DNA of 64,000 nt, taken from Flavobacteriaceae bacterium UBA3339. GTDB lineage: Bacteria > Bacteroidota > Bacteroidia > Flavobacteriales > Flavobacteriaceae. The stretch spans positions 62,001 through 126,000 of the forward strand of contig DERN01000016.1 of assembly GCA_002360925.1 (NCBI GenBank). The letters run 5' to 3'. Shown here in pieces: positions 18,393 to 26,685 of the stretch (positions are counted from its first letter, which is position 1; every line of letters begins with the position of its first letter). The notes below the pieces were generated by a model. It was not told the origin of the DNA. It saw only the letters and a list, made by a program, of their open reading frames with translations, and did no database searches. The position numbers and the translations under genes were made by a program.

Positions 18393-18655
18393 CTAAACAT
18401 TTCCGATCTATAATTAAGTTAATATAAAAAAATAAAAACACTATCATTTGATATAAAAAATTAACAAAAATGAGTAAATAATGATTTTTTTATAATTTTT
18501 ATACAGCTCGATTAACATTAAAACATTTGCTAAAAAATGTAAACAATCGGTTTTTTATACATAAAATGCTTTTTTTAAATAAATTATGTCATTTTTAAAT
18601 TTAGTTGTTTAATTTTCATTGCATTAAAATAAGAAAGGTTTTTGTCATCTTTTCG

Positions 18656-18663
18656 TATTTTTG
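18656..18663 (+). promoter_or_regulatory. -7 box candidate for the MFS transporter
   Basis: TATTTTTG, a full TAnnTTTG match, about 47 bp upstream of the MFS ATG at 18711. Confidence 0.45.
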
Positions 18664-18710
18664 CGCGTTGGGCGAAGGTTTAATTTCGCTTTATTTTCAA
18701 TAATAGTTTT

Positions 18711-19940
18711 ATGCACGATAACTGGAAAAAGAGGTTTACCATTTTATGGATTGGTCAGTTTCTATCTTTAATAACAAGTTCGGCGGTTAATTTCGCAATC
18801 ATTATTTGGTTAAGCTTAGAAACAGGTTCGGCCGAAGTTTTGGCATTTGCTGCAATTGCCGGATTACTTCCTCAGGCTTTAATCGGACCTTTTGCCGGAG
18901 TTTACATCGATCGTTGGGATCGCAAAAAAACAATGATTCTTGCCGATAGTTTCGTTGCTGTTTGCACATTAGTTATGTCGATCAGTTTTTATTTAGGATA
19001 CGAAAGCCTTCTTTTAATATACGTTATGCTAGGTTTGCGTTCAGTAGGATCGGCTTTTCATATGCCGGCAATGCAAGCTGCAATTCCGTTATTAGCGCCT
19101 CAATCTGAATTGTTACGAATCGCCGGGATTAATCAAATTATTCAATCGGTTTCGGGAATTGCCGGACCAGCTTTAGGAGCTTTGGCAATTGGTTTATTGT
19201 CTATTGGAAACGTTTTGTTACTCGATATTGCCGGAGCAATTTTTGCCATAACTGCTTTGTTTTTTATCCACATTCCGAATCCTGAAATTACAGATAAAGC
19301 AAAAGCTAGTGTGAAACAAGTTTTAAATGATATGAAAATAAGTTTGAAGGAAATACTTTCGAAGAAAGGTCTTTCGTTCCTTTTCTTATATTCTATTATC
19401 AGCTTGTTTTGCATTATGCCGGTTGCTGTTCTTTTTCCGTTATTAACGATCAATCATTTTCAGGGAGATAAATTCGAAATGAGTGTTATTGAAATTATTT
19501 GGGGGGTTGGAATGTTAGTTGGCGGAGGTTTTTTAGGAATTTGGAAACCAACTATTAACAAAGTCATCATCATTAATATTATGCACATTATTATTGGTGC
19601 AACTTTTACTTGGTCGGGATTATTAAATCCTTCGCAATTTGTTTTCTTTGTGATTTTAACAGCAATTGGCGGAATTGGAGCTTCTTTATACAACGCAAGT
19701 TTCACAACAATTATTCAGGAAGAAATTAAACCGAACATGTTAGGACGCGTTTTTTCTCTTTATTACAGTACTGCGGTTATTCCTTCTATAATTGGTTTAT
19801 TAAGCACAGGATTTGTTGCCGATTACATCGGAATTACACAAACCTTTATTATTTTAGGAATCATTATTTCGTTAGTTGGCGTAGCATCATTTCTTACACC
19901 TTCGTTAATGAAATTAGGGAAAAATACAGAAAAAAAATAA
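18711..19940 (+). CDS. MFS transporter, MefA-like drug efflux type
   Basis: 409 residues with about twelve membrane helices. After TM2 there is the MFS loop motif GPFAGVYIDRWDRKKTM, and the helix 5 segment QSVSGIAGPALGALAIG fits drug/proton antiporters. The overall resemblance is to the macrolide-efflux-type MFS_3 group; the substrate is unknown and resistance should not be assumed. Single gene with its own promoter box and a shared bidirectional terminator directly at the stop codon. It is divergent from the sigma factor operon. Confidence 0.9.
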   Translation: MHDNWKKRFTILWIGQFLSLITSSAVNFAIIIWLSLETGSAEVLAFAAIAGLLPQALIGPFAGVYIDRWDRKKTMILADSFVAVCTLVMSISFYLGYESLLLIYVMLGLRSVGSAFHMPAMQAAIPLLAPQSELLRIAGINQIIQSVSGIAGPALGALAIGLLSIGNVLLLDIAGAIFAITALFFIHIPNPEITDKAKASVKQVLNDMKISLKEILSKKGLSFLFLYSIISLFCIMPVAVLFPLLTINHFQGDKFEMSVIEIIWGVGMLVGGGFLGIWKPTINKVIIINIMHIIIGATFTWSGLLNPSQFVFFVILTAIGGIGASLYNASFTTIIQEEIKPNMLGRVFSLYYSTAVIPSIIGLLSTGFVADYIGITQTFIILGIIISLVGVASFLTPSLMKLGKNTEKK

Positions 19941-19956
19941 CCGACAAAAGTCGGTT
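19939..19956. terminator. Bidirectional terminator between the MFS and DinB genes
   Basis: Stem AACCGAC/GTCGGTT with a 4-nt loop, T run on the plus side and A run on the other side, so it can act for both convergent genes. It begins within the MFS stop codon. Confidence 0.85.
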
Positions 19957-19962
19957 ATTTTT

Positions 19963-20454
19963 TTATTTATCATCAGCCGATGGTCCGTAAATTCCAGGAA
20001 CCGGAATATCCAACATGCGCATATAAACTGTTAATTGTCCGCGATGATGAATTAAGTGATTCGTGATGATAAAACGCAAAGCACCGGTTTTAGGTAGTTG
20101 CGCAATAATATGCTGACCAGATTGTAACGTCCATTGTTCAAAAACAACATTTTCATCCATCGATTCAATGATTTTTTTGTTCTTTTCGAAATCATTGTTC
20201 AAAACTTCGATCAATCCTTCAACCGTATTAATATTAGAAGGCACATAATCTTTTTCAAAATCAAAAACGTCTTTTGTCAAAGCAAAATCAATCCAATTAT
20301 GCAACTCTACAATATGATTTGCCAACTGCCCAACAGTCATTGATTTTTCGTGAGGTTTCCATCCAAAATCTTCGTTTCTTAAATTCTTTAAAACACGTAA
20401 TGTGTTATCTTTTTCGCGCTCTAACTCTATCAATAAAGCTTTTTGAATTCCCAT
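19963..20454 (-). CDS. DinB family protein (four-helix bundle metalloenzyme-like)
   Basis: 163 residues with the DinB/YfiT-like metal-binding histidine pattern: NHIVELHN (His47/His52) and NHLIHHRGQ near residue 136. The fold includes thiol transferases such as bacillithiol S-transferases, but the substrate here is unknown. The C-terminal MRMLDIPVPGIYGPS is typical of the family. It is last in a possible unit with a small gene and a Crp/Fnr gene (gaps of 33 and 35 bp), and it ends at the shared terminator. Confidence 0.9.
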   Translation of the reverse strand: MGIQKALLIELEREKDNTLRVLKNLRNEDFGWKPHEKSMTVGQLANHIVELHNWIDFALTKDVFDFEKDYVPSNINTVEGLIEVLNNDFEKNKKIIESMDENVVFEQWTLQSGQHIIAQLPKTGALRFIITNHLIHHRGQLTVYMRMLDIPVPGIYGPSADDK

Positions 20455-20487
20455 AATTCTAAAAATTTGTTTAGCACAATTTAAGCA

Positions 20488-20691
20488 TTAATCAGAACCT
20501 TTAAATGAACTTTTTGATAAATTTGGCAAAAAACATGTTATGTTTAGATTCGTTATAATTAATTCGATTGCTTTTCTGTTTATTTCATTGTTTTGTACAA
20601 AAAACTCTTCCGAAATCGAGATTAATTCCTGTAATCGTTTATTGTTAAGCAAAAAAGCTTTTTTTAAATATTCGAAAAATTCTGCTGCCAT
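20488..20691 (-). CDS. Small hypothetical protein between Crp/Fnr and DinB genes
   Basis: 67-residue frame starting with ATG (MAAEFFEYLKKAF). It is mostly helical by composition and contains a single cysteine (Cys53), but no recognised motif. The gap between its neighbours would otherwise be about 270 bp, and it sits in frame order with them on the same strand, so it is plausibly real. There is no strong ribosome-binding site, which is normal for this phylum and so not informative. Confidence 0.4.
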   Translation of the reverse strand: MAAEFFEYLKKAFLLNNKRLQELISISEEFFVQNNEINRKAIELIITNLNITCFLPNLSKSSFKGSD

Positions 20692-20726
20692 ATTTACAGA
20701 TCTTTAAAGCTCGATTTTGACTTTGT

Positions 20727-21326
20727 TTAATTAATATCTAAAAATATTTTTCCTTCTTTTATTTTTAAATCTCCATTTTTCTCTAACTTCTTTATTGCGC
20801 GAATTACCGTTTCGACTCTTAAACCAGTAAGATCTGCAATTTGTTGCCGAGAAAGTTCAATTAAAAACTCTTCCTGATCATTGTTGTTGTGTTCTTTTAA
20901 ATATGTTAGCAATTTCCAAATGCGTTTTTCAGGACCTTGCGACGAAAGTTCGGGCGCCATAACAGATTTATAATATAACCTGCGCGCCAAGCTTTTGTTA
21001 ACCGCCAAAGAAGCTTCGGGATGTTGTTGTAACATTTCGTAAAAAAGTGTTTTTTTTATTTGAAGGATTTTTCCTTTTGTAACCGCTATTGCATTTGCTG
21101 GATAAGGTTCGTCGATAAACAAAGGAGGTTCGCCAAAACTTTGTCCTTTTAGAAAAATGTTCTGAATAAATTCTTTTCCATCTTCGCTAAAATTGTTCAT
21201 TTTAACTTTGCCTTCTAAAACCTGATAGTAATAATTGGGAAAATGTCCCATTTCGAAAATAAGTTCATTTTTTTCGATCTTTCGTACTTCGGCTCCAAAT
21301 TGCAACAACAATTCTTCGTTTATCAT
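20727..21326 (-). CDS. Crp/Fnr family transcriptional regulator
   Basis: 199 residues. The N-terminal cyclic-nucleotide-binding-like beta roll (about 15-115, with GQSFGEPPLFIDEPYPA) is followed by a winged-helix HTH (about 145-195), with recognition region SRQQIADLTGLRVETVIRAIKK split over two helices. No cysteine cluster is present, so it is not a classical Fe-S Fnr. Effector unknown. A TATTTTTG box lies 21 bp upstream. It may be transcribed with the 67-residue protein and DinB. Confidence 0.93.
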   Translation of the reverse strand: MINEELLLQFGAEVRKIEKNELIFEMGHFPNYYYQVLEGKVKMNNFSEDGKEFIQNIFLKGQSFGEPPLFIDEPYPANAIAVTKGKILQIKKTLFYEMLQQHPEASLAVNKSLARRLYYKSVMAPELSSQGPEKRIWKLLTYLKEHNNNDQEEFLIELSRQQIADLTGLRVETVIRAIKKLEKNGDLKIKEGKIFLDIN

Positions 21327-21347
21327 AATCTGTTATTTACAACAAAA

Positions 21348-21355
21348 CAAAAATA
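21348..21355 (-). promoter_or_regulatory. -7 box candidate for the Crp/Fnr gene
   Basis: TATTTTTG on the minus strand, 21 bp before the ATG at 21326, in the short gap after the uracil-DNA glycosylase gene. Confidence 0.45.
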
Positions 21356-21368
21356 CTTAAGTAGTAGA

Positions 21369-21947
21369 TTATAAAATAGCGGTTATTCGATTTTTTAATT
21401 CGGGAAGTACATCTGTTGTAAACCAATCATTTTTATTCATCCAAATAAAATTGCGCGGAGAAGGATGCGGAAGCGGAAAATATTTTGGAAGATATTCTTT
21501 AAAATGACGAACATTCTCGGTAATATTTTCATGTTTTTTGCCCTTTAGATAATAACGTTGCGAATATTGACCAATTAATAAAATCAATTCTACCTGATTC
21601 ATTTCGTCTAATAATTTCTTATGCCACAAAGGAGCACATTCTTTTCTTGGTGGAAGGTCGCCCGAAGTTCCTTTTCCGGGATAACAAAATCCCATCGGAA
21701 TTAAAGCAAAAAGTTTAGGATCGTAAAACTGTTCTTTTGTTACATGCAACCATTTTCGTAATTGATCTCCGCTAGCATCGTTCCACGCAATATTTGATTT
21801 ATGCACTTTTAATCCCGGAGCCTGACCAATAATTACAATTTTAGATTCGGGATGCGCTTGCACAACCGGATTTGCTCCTAAAGGTAAAAACGATTCGCAT
21901 ACTTTACAAGCTCGTATTTGTTGCATTAATTCGTTAAACGGTTCCAT
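21369..21947 (-). CDS. Uracil-DNA glycosylase family protein
   Basis: 192 residues of the uracil-DNA glycosylase superfamily (COG1573-like). Motif 1 region is IIGQAPGLKVHKSN and the C-terminal motif HPSPRN is clear. The N terminus has a CxxC pair (RACKVCES), but the full four-cysteine Fe-S set of family 4/5 enzymes is not evident. Such proteins remove uracil or related bases in DNA repair; exact specificity is unknown. Its start overlaps the end of the ClC gene by 14 bp, so the two are translationally linked. Confidence 0.88.
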   Translation of the reverse strand: MEPFNELMQQIRACKVCESFLPLGANPVVQAHPESKIVIIGQAPGLKVHKSNIAWNDASGDQLRKWLHVTKEQFYDPKLFALIPMGFCYPGKGTSGDLPPRKECAPLWHKKLLDEMNQVELILLIGQYSQRYYLKGKKHENITENVRHFKEYLPKYFPLPHPSPRNFIWMNKNDWFTTDVLPELKNRITAIL

Positions 21948-23217
21948 TATTTTTTAGTGCTAGTGTATAAACAGTAAACGGATATATTTTTTTAGACAAA
22001 AGGTAACTCAGAAAAGTGAATGCAATTAAAGGTAACCATAAAACGTAGGAATTAAAAATTCCGAATGTTAAAAATATCGCGGTAAAAGGCGCGTGTAAAG
22101 TGGCGCCAACCGTTAAGGCAACACCTAAAATAATGAAATTTAGAATAACTGCTTCTTGAAAAAAGTACGTTTTAGTTACAATTCCTACCATTAATCCTAA
22201 ACAAGCACCTGCAAAAACACTTGGCGCAAATACACCGCCATCTCCACCTAATTTCAATGTAAAACCTGTTGTCCAAGGCTTAATAATAACAAGAATTAGT
22301 GCAAATAAAGCCAAACTTGTTATATAGTTTTTCTCTGAAGTAAATTGTAGAATCGTATGATAACCATCGCCGTATAAACTTGGAAGAAAATATAAAACGC
22401 TTCCTAATAATACAGAGCCTGAAACTAATTGAAGAATGGTTCGATTTTCGAAAAAAGCAATTTTCTTTGTAAAGGTTACCGTTTTGGTCATGTAAACTGC
22501 GTACATTCCAGCTAAAACACTCAATATCAAAAAGAACGGAATAGCTTCTGTTTTCCAATCATGTACTTGATAACTTAAATCTACAAGAGGTGAAGCGTTC
22601 ATTAAAAAAAGAATCATTGTTGCAAAGCAAACACTTAAAATGTGTGTAACCCAAAAAACATTGGTCTTTTGCTTTTTAATAGTTTCGTAAGAGAAAAACA
22701 ACCCCGCTAACGGACTGCAAAACAAAATGGTAACTCCGCTTGCAATTGCTGCGCCCATAAATTCTTTTCTATATTTTTTAAAAATCACATCTTTTCGCGA
22801 AGCCATATCGCCTAAAGCCGCTGTTGCCACAACGGTTGAAACTTCGATCCCAGTAGTTCCACCAAAAATAACAGTCAAAAAACCATTAAAAAAGTGTGAA
22901 GGCGCTTTGTATGCCGGAATCTTTTTTTGTTCGCGAACAGCTTCTAAAACTTCCGAAATTCCTTTGTTCCTTTTTCTATAAAAAACGAATTGTCTTAAAA
23001 TATAAATCAACGACAATCCTATAAACGGAAAAAGAATAAAGAACAACTTAAAATGCGTTGCTTTATGAAAAAGCAAATGCTCATATTCTTCGACTAGATT
23101 TTTAAAAATTAATGTGATAAGTCCTACGATAACTCCAACTAAAGCTGAACAAAGCGCTATTCTGCTCCATTTTACCCATTGATAATTTCTTCGCGAAACG
23201 TTTGTTTTAAAGTTCAT
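21934..23217 (-). CDS. ClC family chloride channel/antiporter
   Basis: About 427 residues with ten or more membrane segments. The ClC filter elements can be traced. NKGISEVLEAV stands where GSGIPE is usual, and GGTTGIEVSTV stands where GREGP is usual and keeps the gating glutamate. GGDGGVFAPSVFAGA matches the usual GGxFxP segment. The first two motifs depart from the canonical residues, as in a divergent subfamily, so anion selectivity is uncertain. The ATG at 23217 (MNFKTN) is preferred over a GTG two codons upstream. It overlaps the glycosylase gene by 14 bp. Confidence 0.9.
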   Translation of the reverse strand: MNFKTNVSRRNYQWVKWSRIALCSALVGVIVGLITLIFKNLVEEYEHLLFHKATHFKLFFILFPFIGLSLIYILRQFVFYRKRNKGISEVLEAVREQKKIPAYKAPSHFFNGFLTVIFGGTTGIEVSTVVATAALGDMASRKDVIFKKYRKEFMGAAIASGVTILFCSPLAGLFFSYETIKKQKTNVFWVTHILSVCFATMILFLMNASPLVDLSYQVHDWKTEAIPFFLILSVLAGMYAVYMTKTVTFTKKIAFFENRTILQLVSGSVLLGSVLYFLPSLYGDGYHTILQFTSEKNYITSLALFALILVIIKPWTTGFTLKLGGDGGVFAPSVFAGACLGLMVGIVTKTYFFQEAVILNFIILGVALTVGATLHAPFTAIFLTFGIFNSYVLWLPLIAFTFLSYLLSKKIYPFTVYTLALKNNGTV

Positions 23218-23227
23218 AAACACAAAA

Positions 23228-23246
23228 AGAGAAGCTTGGCTTCTCT
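23228..23246 (-). terminator. Terminator after hmp
   Basis: Stem AGAGAAGC/GCTTCTCT with a 3-nt loop and five T on the minus strand, 27 bp after the hmp stop and just before the ClC start. Confidence 0.7.
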
Positions 23247-23272
23247 ATATTTTAGGTTTGACAAAAAGTTGA

Positions 23273-24478
23273 TTAGATTGATTTTGGTCCAAATTCCTCA
23301 AAAAATATTTGACGATCGTTTACCTGATTGGTTTTTAATTCAACAATCATTTTTTCGATAAAAGGACGCGGTCCGCAAACGTAATATTCCGAATCTTGTT
23401 CAAATTTCCAATCTTTTATTTTTGTAAAATCAATCTGACCTTCTAAGATATTTTGATCTGCAAGAGATTCTTCCACAACATCGTAAAACTGATATTTACG
23501 AACGTTTTCATGATTGTTTTCGATGTTCTTTACTTTATCTGCAAACGCATGAACTTCTTTGTTTCTACATGCATGAATCCAAACAACTTTTTGCTGAAAT
23601 TTATCTTGCAGATCTAATGTTTCTAACATAGACAACAAAGGAGTTTGACCAATTCCGCCACTAATAAAAATCTTTTTAGCATTTGAATTGTTCAGCACAA
23701 AATTACCAGCTGGCGCACTTAATTCCACTTCATTTCCTTCTAAAATATGATCGTGCAAATAATTACTAATCATTCCGTTTACTGCTACATTCGGACCTTT
23801 TTCTCGCTTAACCGAAATTCGGAAATAATCGTCATTAGGAGCGCATGAAATACTATATTGGCGAATTTGTTCCAGATTTAACTCTGGTAAAAACACTTTA
23901 ATACTTAAAAATTGTCCTGGTAAATGATTCGGAATTGCTTTTCCGTCTTTTGGTTGAAGATAAAACGATGTGATTTCAGCCGATTCTTCCACTTTACTTT
24001 TCACAATAAAAGTGCGCCAACCAATCCAGTTTCCTGCTTCTTCTTTCTTATGTTCGTACATTTTTTGTTCGTGTCCAATCATAAGATTTGCCAATTGCTG
24101 ATAAGCCAAAGTCCAAGCTTCTAGAACTTCTTCGGTTGCAGCATCTTGCAACACTTCTTTTATCGAAGCTAACAAATGCGTACCAACAATTTCGTACTGT
24201 TCGGGCTGAACATTTAAACTTGTGTGCTTGTGACCAATTAAATCAACCGCAGGCATCAAAACTGTTGGGTTCGAAATATTTTCGGCATAAGCCAAAACTG
24301 CCATTGCTAAAGCCGTTTGCTGTTTCCCTGAATTCTGATTTCCCATATTAAAAAGGTTTTTCAATTCGGGATGATGCGTAAACATTCGGTTATAAAAATG
24401 TTTTGTTAGCGCAACGCCACCCTCTCTTAACAAAGGAACGGTTGCCAAAATAATTTGTTTATGATGATTTGTAAGCAT
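23273..24478 (-). CDS. hmp: Flavohemoglobin (nitric oxide dioxygenase)
   Basis: 401-residue flavohemoprotein that converts NO and O2 to nitrate with NAD(P)H. The N-terminal globin domain (1-140) has the proximal histidine in VDLIGHKHTSL. The FAD domain (about 150-255) has GQFLSIKV and RQYSISCAP, and the NAD domain (about 265-400) has ISGGIGQTPLLSML and the terminal FFEEFGP. All parts are intact. It is divergent from a Crp/Fnr-type gene, and the shared spacer carries a perfect TTATGAT-N4-ATCATAA palindrome, so NO- or redox-dependent control by that neighbour is likely but inferred. Confidence 0.97.
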   Translation of the reverse strand: MLTNHHKQIILATVPLLREGGVALTKHFYNRMFTHHPELKNLFNMGNQNSGKQQTALAMAVLAYAENISNPTVLMPAVDLIGHKHTSLNVQPEQYEIVGTHLLASIKEVLQDAATEEVLEAWTLAYQQLANLMIGHEQKMYEHKKEEAGNWIGWRTFIVKSKVEESAEITSFYLQPKDGKAIPNHLPGQFLSIKVFLPELNLEQIRQYSISCAPNDDYFRISVKREKGPNVAVNGMISNYLHDHILEGNEVELSAPAGNFVLNNSNAKKIFISGGIGQTPLLSMLETLDLQDKFQQKVVWIHACRNKEVHAFADKVKNIENNHENVRKYQFYDVVEESLADQNILEGQIDFTKIKDWKFEQDSEYYVCGPRPFIEKMIVELKTNQVNDRQIFFEEFGPKSI

Positions 24479-24512
24479 GTTATGAAATTTAAACTGTCCA
24501 AAATTAGGCCTG

Positions 24513-24520
24513 CAAAAATA
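24513..24520 (-). promoter_or_regulatory. -7 box candidate for hmp
   Basis: TATTTTTG on the minus strand, 34 bp before the hmp ATG. The palindrome at 24527-24544 begins 6 bp upstream of it and takes the place of the -33 element. Confidence 0.5.
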
Positions 24521-24526
24521 TCTTTC

Positions 24527-24544
24527 TTATGATTGTGATCATAA
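24527..24544. promoter_or_regulatory. Crp/Fnr-type operator palindrome upstream of hmp
   Basis: Perfect 18-bp dyad TTATGAT-TGTG-ATCATAA, containing the TGAT-N4-ATCA core of Fnr-class sites. It lies in the 164-bp spacer between hmp and the divergent Crp/Fnr gene, overlapping the expected -33 region of hmp. Confidence 0.65.
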
Positions 24545-24615
24545 CTTTTGATTTGTGCACTTAAAAAATGTTAATTCTTAAAAAGTGTACGTAAACTATA
24601 TTCAACAATTCTTTT

Positions 24616-24623
24616 TACTTTTG
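24616..24623 (+). promoter_or_regulatory. -7 box candidate for the Crp/Fnr gene next to hmp
   Basis: TACTTTTG, a full TAnnTTTG match, ending 19 bp before the ATG at 24643. Confidence 0.45.
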
Positions 24624-24642
24624 GAAAAACCAATCCTAAACC

Positions 24643-25206
24643 ATGCTGCTAGATTCAATTTTAGATTCGATTTATATATTGCCTAAAGCTTCAAAAGATC
24701 TTTTAAAACAACATTTAACCGAAGTTAATCTTTCGAAAGGAACGCTTTTGCTTCAACAAAATAAAGTAGAAAATGACATTTACTTTATTAAAAAAGGAAT
24801 TGTACGTGCGTATGTTCAAATGCCTGATTATGATGTTACATTTTGGTTTGGTTCAGAAGGAGCAACTGTTCTTTCAATGAAAAGTTATGTAAATAACGAG
24901 CCTAGTTATGAAAATATCGAGCTTTTAGAAGATTGCGGCTTTTATAAAATTCATTCAGATGTTTTACAAAACCTGTTTAAAACTGATATTGAAATCGCGA
25001 ATTGGGGACGAAAATTTGCCGAATCTGAATTAATTAAAAGCGAAGAACGATTGATTTCACTTCAGTTTAAATCGGCAAAAGAACGTTATTTAGATTTGAT
25101 TCATCATCATCCTAATTTAATTCAACGCGTTGCTTTAGGACATATTGCGTCTTATTTGGGGATTACGCAAGTTAGTTTAAGCAGAATTCGAGCCGATATA
25201 AAATAA
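24643..25206 (+). CDS. Crp/Fnr family transcriptional regulator, divergent from hmp
   Basis: 187 residues. The N-terminal cNMP-like roll (about 20-120; GTLLLQQNKVENDIYFIKKG read in two strands) is followed by a helical linker and a C-terminal HTH (VALGHIASYLGITQVSLSRIR, last ~25 residues). This is the short Bacteroidota form of Crp/Fnr. It has one cysteine (ledCg) and no Fe-S cysteine set. Its divergence from hmp with a shared Fnr-type palindrome suggests it is the hmp regulator. The guanidinium exporter gene follows 80 bp later. Confidence 0.9.
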   Translation: MLLDSILDSIYILPKASKDLLKQHLTEVNLSKGTLLLQQNKVENDIYFIKKGIVRAYVQMPDYDVTFWFGSEGATVLSMKSYVNNEPSYENIELLEDCGFYKIHSDVLQNLFKTDIEIANWGRKFAESELIKSEERLISLQFKSAKERYLDLIHHHPNLIQRVALGHIASYLGITQVSLSRIRADIK

Positions 25207-25286
25207 TTTTAGAAGAAATTTTTTATCATTTGTAAAATTTCAAGCCTTTAAAAAACCGCAACTTTGCATCCGAAAAATTAAAAACT

Positions 25287-25613
25287 ATGAATTGGATTTA
25301 TTTAATTGTTGCTGGTTTATTCGAGGTTTTATTTACAACTTGTTTAGGAAAGGCAAAAGAATTAAGCGGAAGCGAAGCCTATATTTGGTATGCTGGTTTT
25401 GGTATTTCGTTGGTGGTAAGTATGGGATTGTTAATGAAAGCCACGCAAACACTTCCGTTAGGAACTGCTTATGCCGTTTGGACCGGAATTGGAGCTGTTG
25501 GAACCGTTTTAGTAGGAATTTTAGTTTTTAAAGATCCTGCTACTTTTTGGAGAATGTTTTTTATATCGACCTTAATCGCATCCATTATTGGATTAAAAGT
25601 GGTTTCGGCTTAA
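25287..25613 (+). CDS. SMR family exporter, Gdx/SugE type (guanidinium)
   Basis: 108 residues with four membrane helices. The essential glutamate is Glu13 in helix 1 (AGLFEVLFTT), and the GTAYAVWTGIGAVG segment is the signature of the Gdx/SugE branch, whose known substrate is guanidinium, rather than of EmrE/Qac drug pumps. As a homodimer it would exchange guanidinium for protons. It ends directly before a bidirectional terminator. I saw no guanidine riboswitch in the 80-bp leader. Confidence 0.9.
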   Translation: MNWIYLIVAGLFEVLFTTCLGKAKELSGSEAYIWYAGFGISLVVSMGLLMKATQTLPLGTAYAVWTGIGAVGTVLVGILVFKDPATFWRMFFISTLIASIIGLKVVSA

Positions 25614-25618
25614 AAATA

Positions 25619-25644
25619 AAAAATCTGTCTATAGACAGATTTTT
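25619..25644. terminator. Bidirectional terminator between the SMR exporter and CvpA genes
   Basis: Perfect palindrome with core AATCTGTCTATAGACAGATT and A/T runs on both sides, placed between the convergent genes; it touches the CvpA stop codon. Confidence 0.85.
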
Positions 25645-26180
25645 TATTTTTCCTTCATTTCATTAATTCCTTCTACCGCTTCGTTTAAAGCTAATTGGTA
25701 CCATTTTTCCATTAAAGGAAAAACCTTTTTAGAAACTTCTTCTATTGGATGATAAAAAATCGATTCGTTCAACTTTTCTTCCGAAACAATTAAGTTGTTG
25801 TAATTAATCTTCTGGAAAAGATTCAGAAAAACCGAAATAATCAAAATCATTTTAATTCCTTCAAACAAAGCACCGGCTAACTTGTTTATAAATCCTAATG
25901 CAATGGTATTGGCTAATTTTGTAAGAGCTTTTCCTAATACAAAAAGTAAAACCAGAACAATTAAAAATGTAATAAAAAAGGCGCTAACGGTTATCGTATT
26001 CGGATTCCATTGTGTATTGGTTTGCAAGATTTCGCGGGTAAAAAACGAAAAACGCAACGAAAAATAAATTCCGGCAATTAAAGCAATTAGCGAAACAATC
26101 GAAATAATCAAGCCTTTTTGCAATCCTTTAAACAAACTATATCCCAGCAAAACCGCTATAATCAAATCTACTATCAACAT
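25644..26180 (-). CDS. CvpA family membrane protein
   Basis: 178 residues with four membrane helices in the first 130 residues. The CvpA features are VDLIIAVLLGYSLFKGLQKGLI at the N terminus and ALGFINKLAGALFEGIKMIL in the middle. CvpA family proteins affect colicin V export and envelope integrity in other bacteria, but the molecular function is not known. Single gene, divergent from a small conserved gene, with its own TATATTTG box upstream. Confidence 0.87.
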   Translation of the reverse strand: MLIVDLIIAVLLGYSLFKGLQKGLIISIVSLIALIAGIYFSLRFSFFTREILQTNTQWNPNTITVSAFFITFLIVLVLLFVLGKALTKLANTIALGFINKLAGALFEGIKMILIISVFLNLFQKINYNNLIVSEEKLNESIFYHPIEEVSKKVFPLMEKWYQLALNEAVEGINEMKEK

Positions 26181-26197
26181 AATTCAAAAATAAAAGG

Positions 26198-26205
26198 CAA
26201 ATATA
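26198..26205 (-). promoter_or_regulatory. -7 box candidate for the CvpA gene
   Basis: TATATTTG on the minus strand, 17 bp before the CvpA ATG at 26180. Confidence 0.45.
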
Positions 26206-26227
26206 AAGCAGTTTCGGCATTTAGAAA

Positions 26228-26235
26228 TATCTTTG
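26228..26235 (+). promoter_or_regulatory. -7 box candidate for the gene at 26255
   Basis: TATCTTTG, full consensus, ending 19 bp before the ATG at 26255. Confidence 0.45.
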
Positions 26236-26254
26236 TAAGTCAAATGCAAAGTTT

Positions 26255-26611
26255 ATGGCAAGAGATGAACAATTGAAACAAAGATGGGATTTGCTGACTG
26301 GAAAATTATCGAAACAGTTTGCAGACGGAGATGCTTTGGATTTAGACGGAATAATCTATTTGGTTGGTTTACAGGAATTAGGTAAATTCAAGAAAAAATT
26401 TAAGAAAGACGAAAAGGTAAACTTGATGCACATTGCAATTTGCCGTTTGTTAGAACCTTATGGTTATTACGAATTTTCGCATTTCGACAACGACGGATGG
26501 CCTCATTATCATACAAAAGAGCAATTGCCAAGTTTAAAAGCGGGCGAACAATCTGTTTTAATGAAAGAAGCCATTGTACATTACTTTTTGGACAACGAAT
26601 ACATTGATTAA
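26255..26611 (+). CDS. Conserved hypothetical protein upstream of pheS
   Basis: 118 residues, soluble, with no signal peptide. Visible features are a Lys-rich stretch (LGKFKKKFKKDEKVN) and a His/Trp/Tyr-rich segment (YEFSHFDNDGWPHYH) that might bind a metal, though no known motif matches. I recognise the type as a conserved flavobacterial protein of unknown function. It has its own -7 box, and pheS follows 74 bp later with a separate -7 box. Confidence 0.8.
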   Translation: MARDEQLKQRWDLLTGKLSKQFADGDALDLDGIIYLVGLQELGKFKKKFKKDEKVNLMHIAICRLLEPYGYYEFSHFDNDGWPHYHTKEQLPSLKAGEQSVLMKEAIVHYFLDNEYID

Positions 26612-26656
26612 AACAAATTTTTAACCATTCAAATTTTCAGCATCGACCAAAAAGCG

Positions 26657-26664
26657 TAAATTTG
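26657..26664 (+). promoter_or_regulatory. -7 box candidate for pheS; excludes the upstream TTG start
   Basis: TAAATTTG, full consensus, 21 bp before the ATG at 26686. A possible in-frame TTG start at 26662 lies inside this box and would not be on the mRNA, so the ATG is the better start. Confidence 0.5.
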
Positions 26665-26685
26665 CACAACTACTTTTCAGAAACA

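Larger units (their letters stand above)
18360..18710. other. Gene-free 351 bp divergent promoter region
   Basis: Very A+T-rich spacer between the divergent sigma factor and MFS genes. The only signals I see are a TAATTTTG box (minus, 18385-18392) and a TATTTTTG box (plus, 18656-18663). No coding frame or strong hairpin is present. Confidence 0.5.

Noticed and set aside
25207..25286. Guanidine riboswitch before the SMR exporter
   Set aside because: The 80-bp leader shows no paired ACGR-type hairpin loops or other recognisable guanidine aptamer structure.
26662..26685. Upstream TTG start for pheS
   Set aside because: The TTG lies within the -7 box TAAATTTG, so it would be upstream of the transcript start; the ATG at 26686 also fits the family length.
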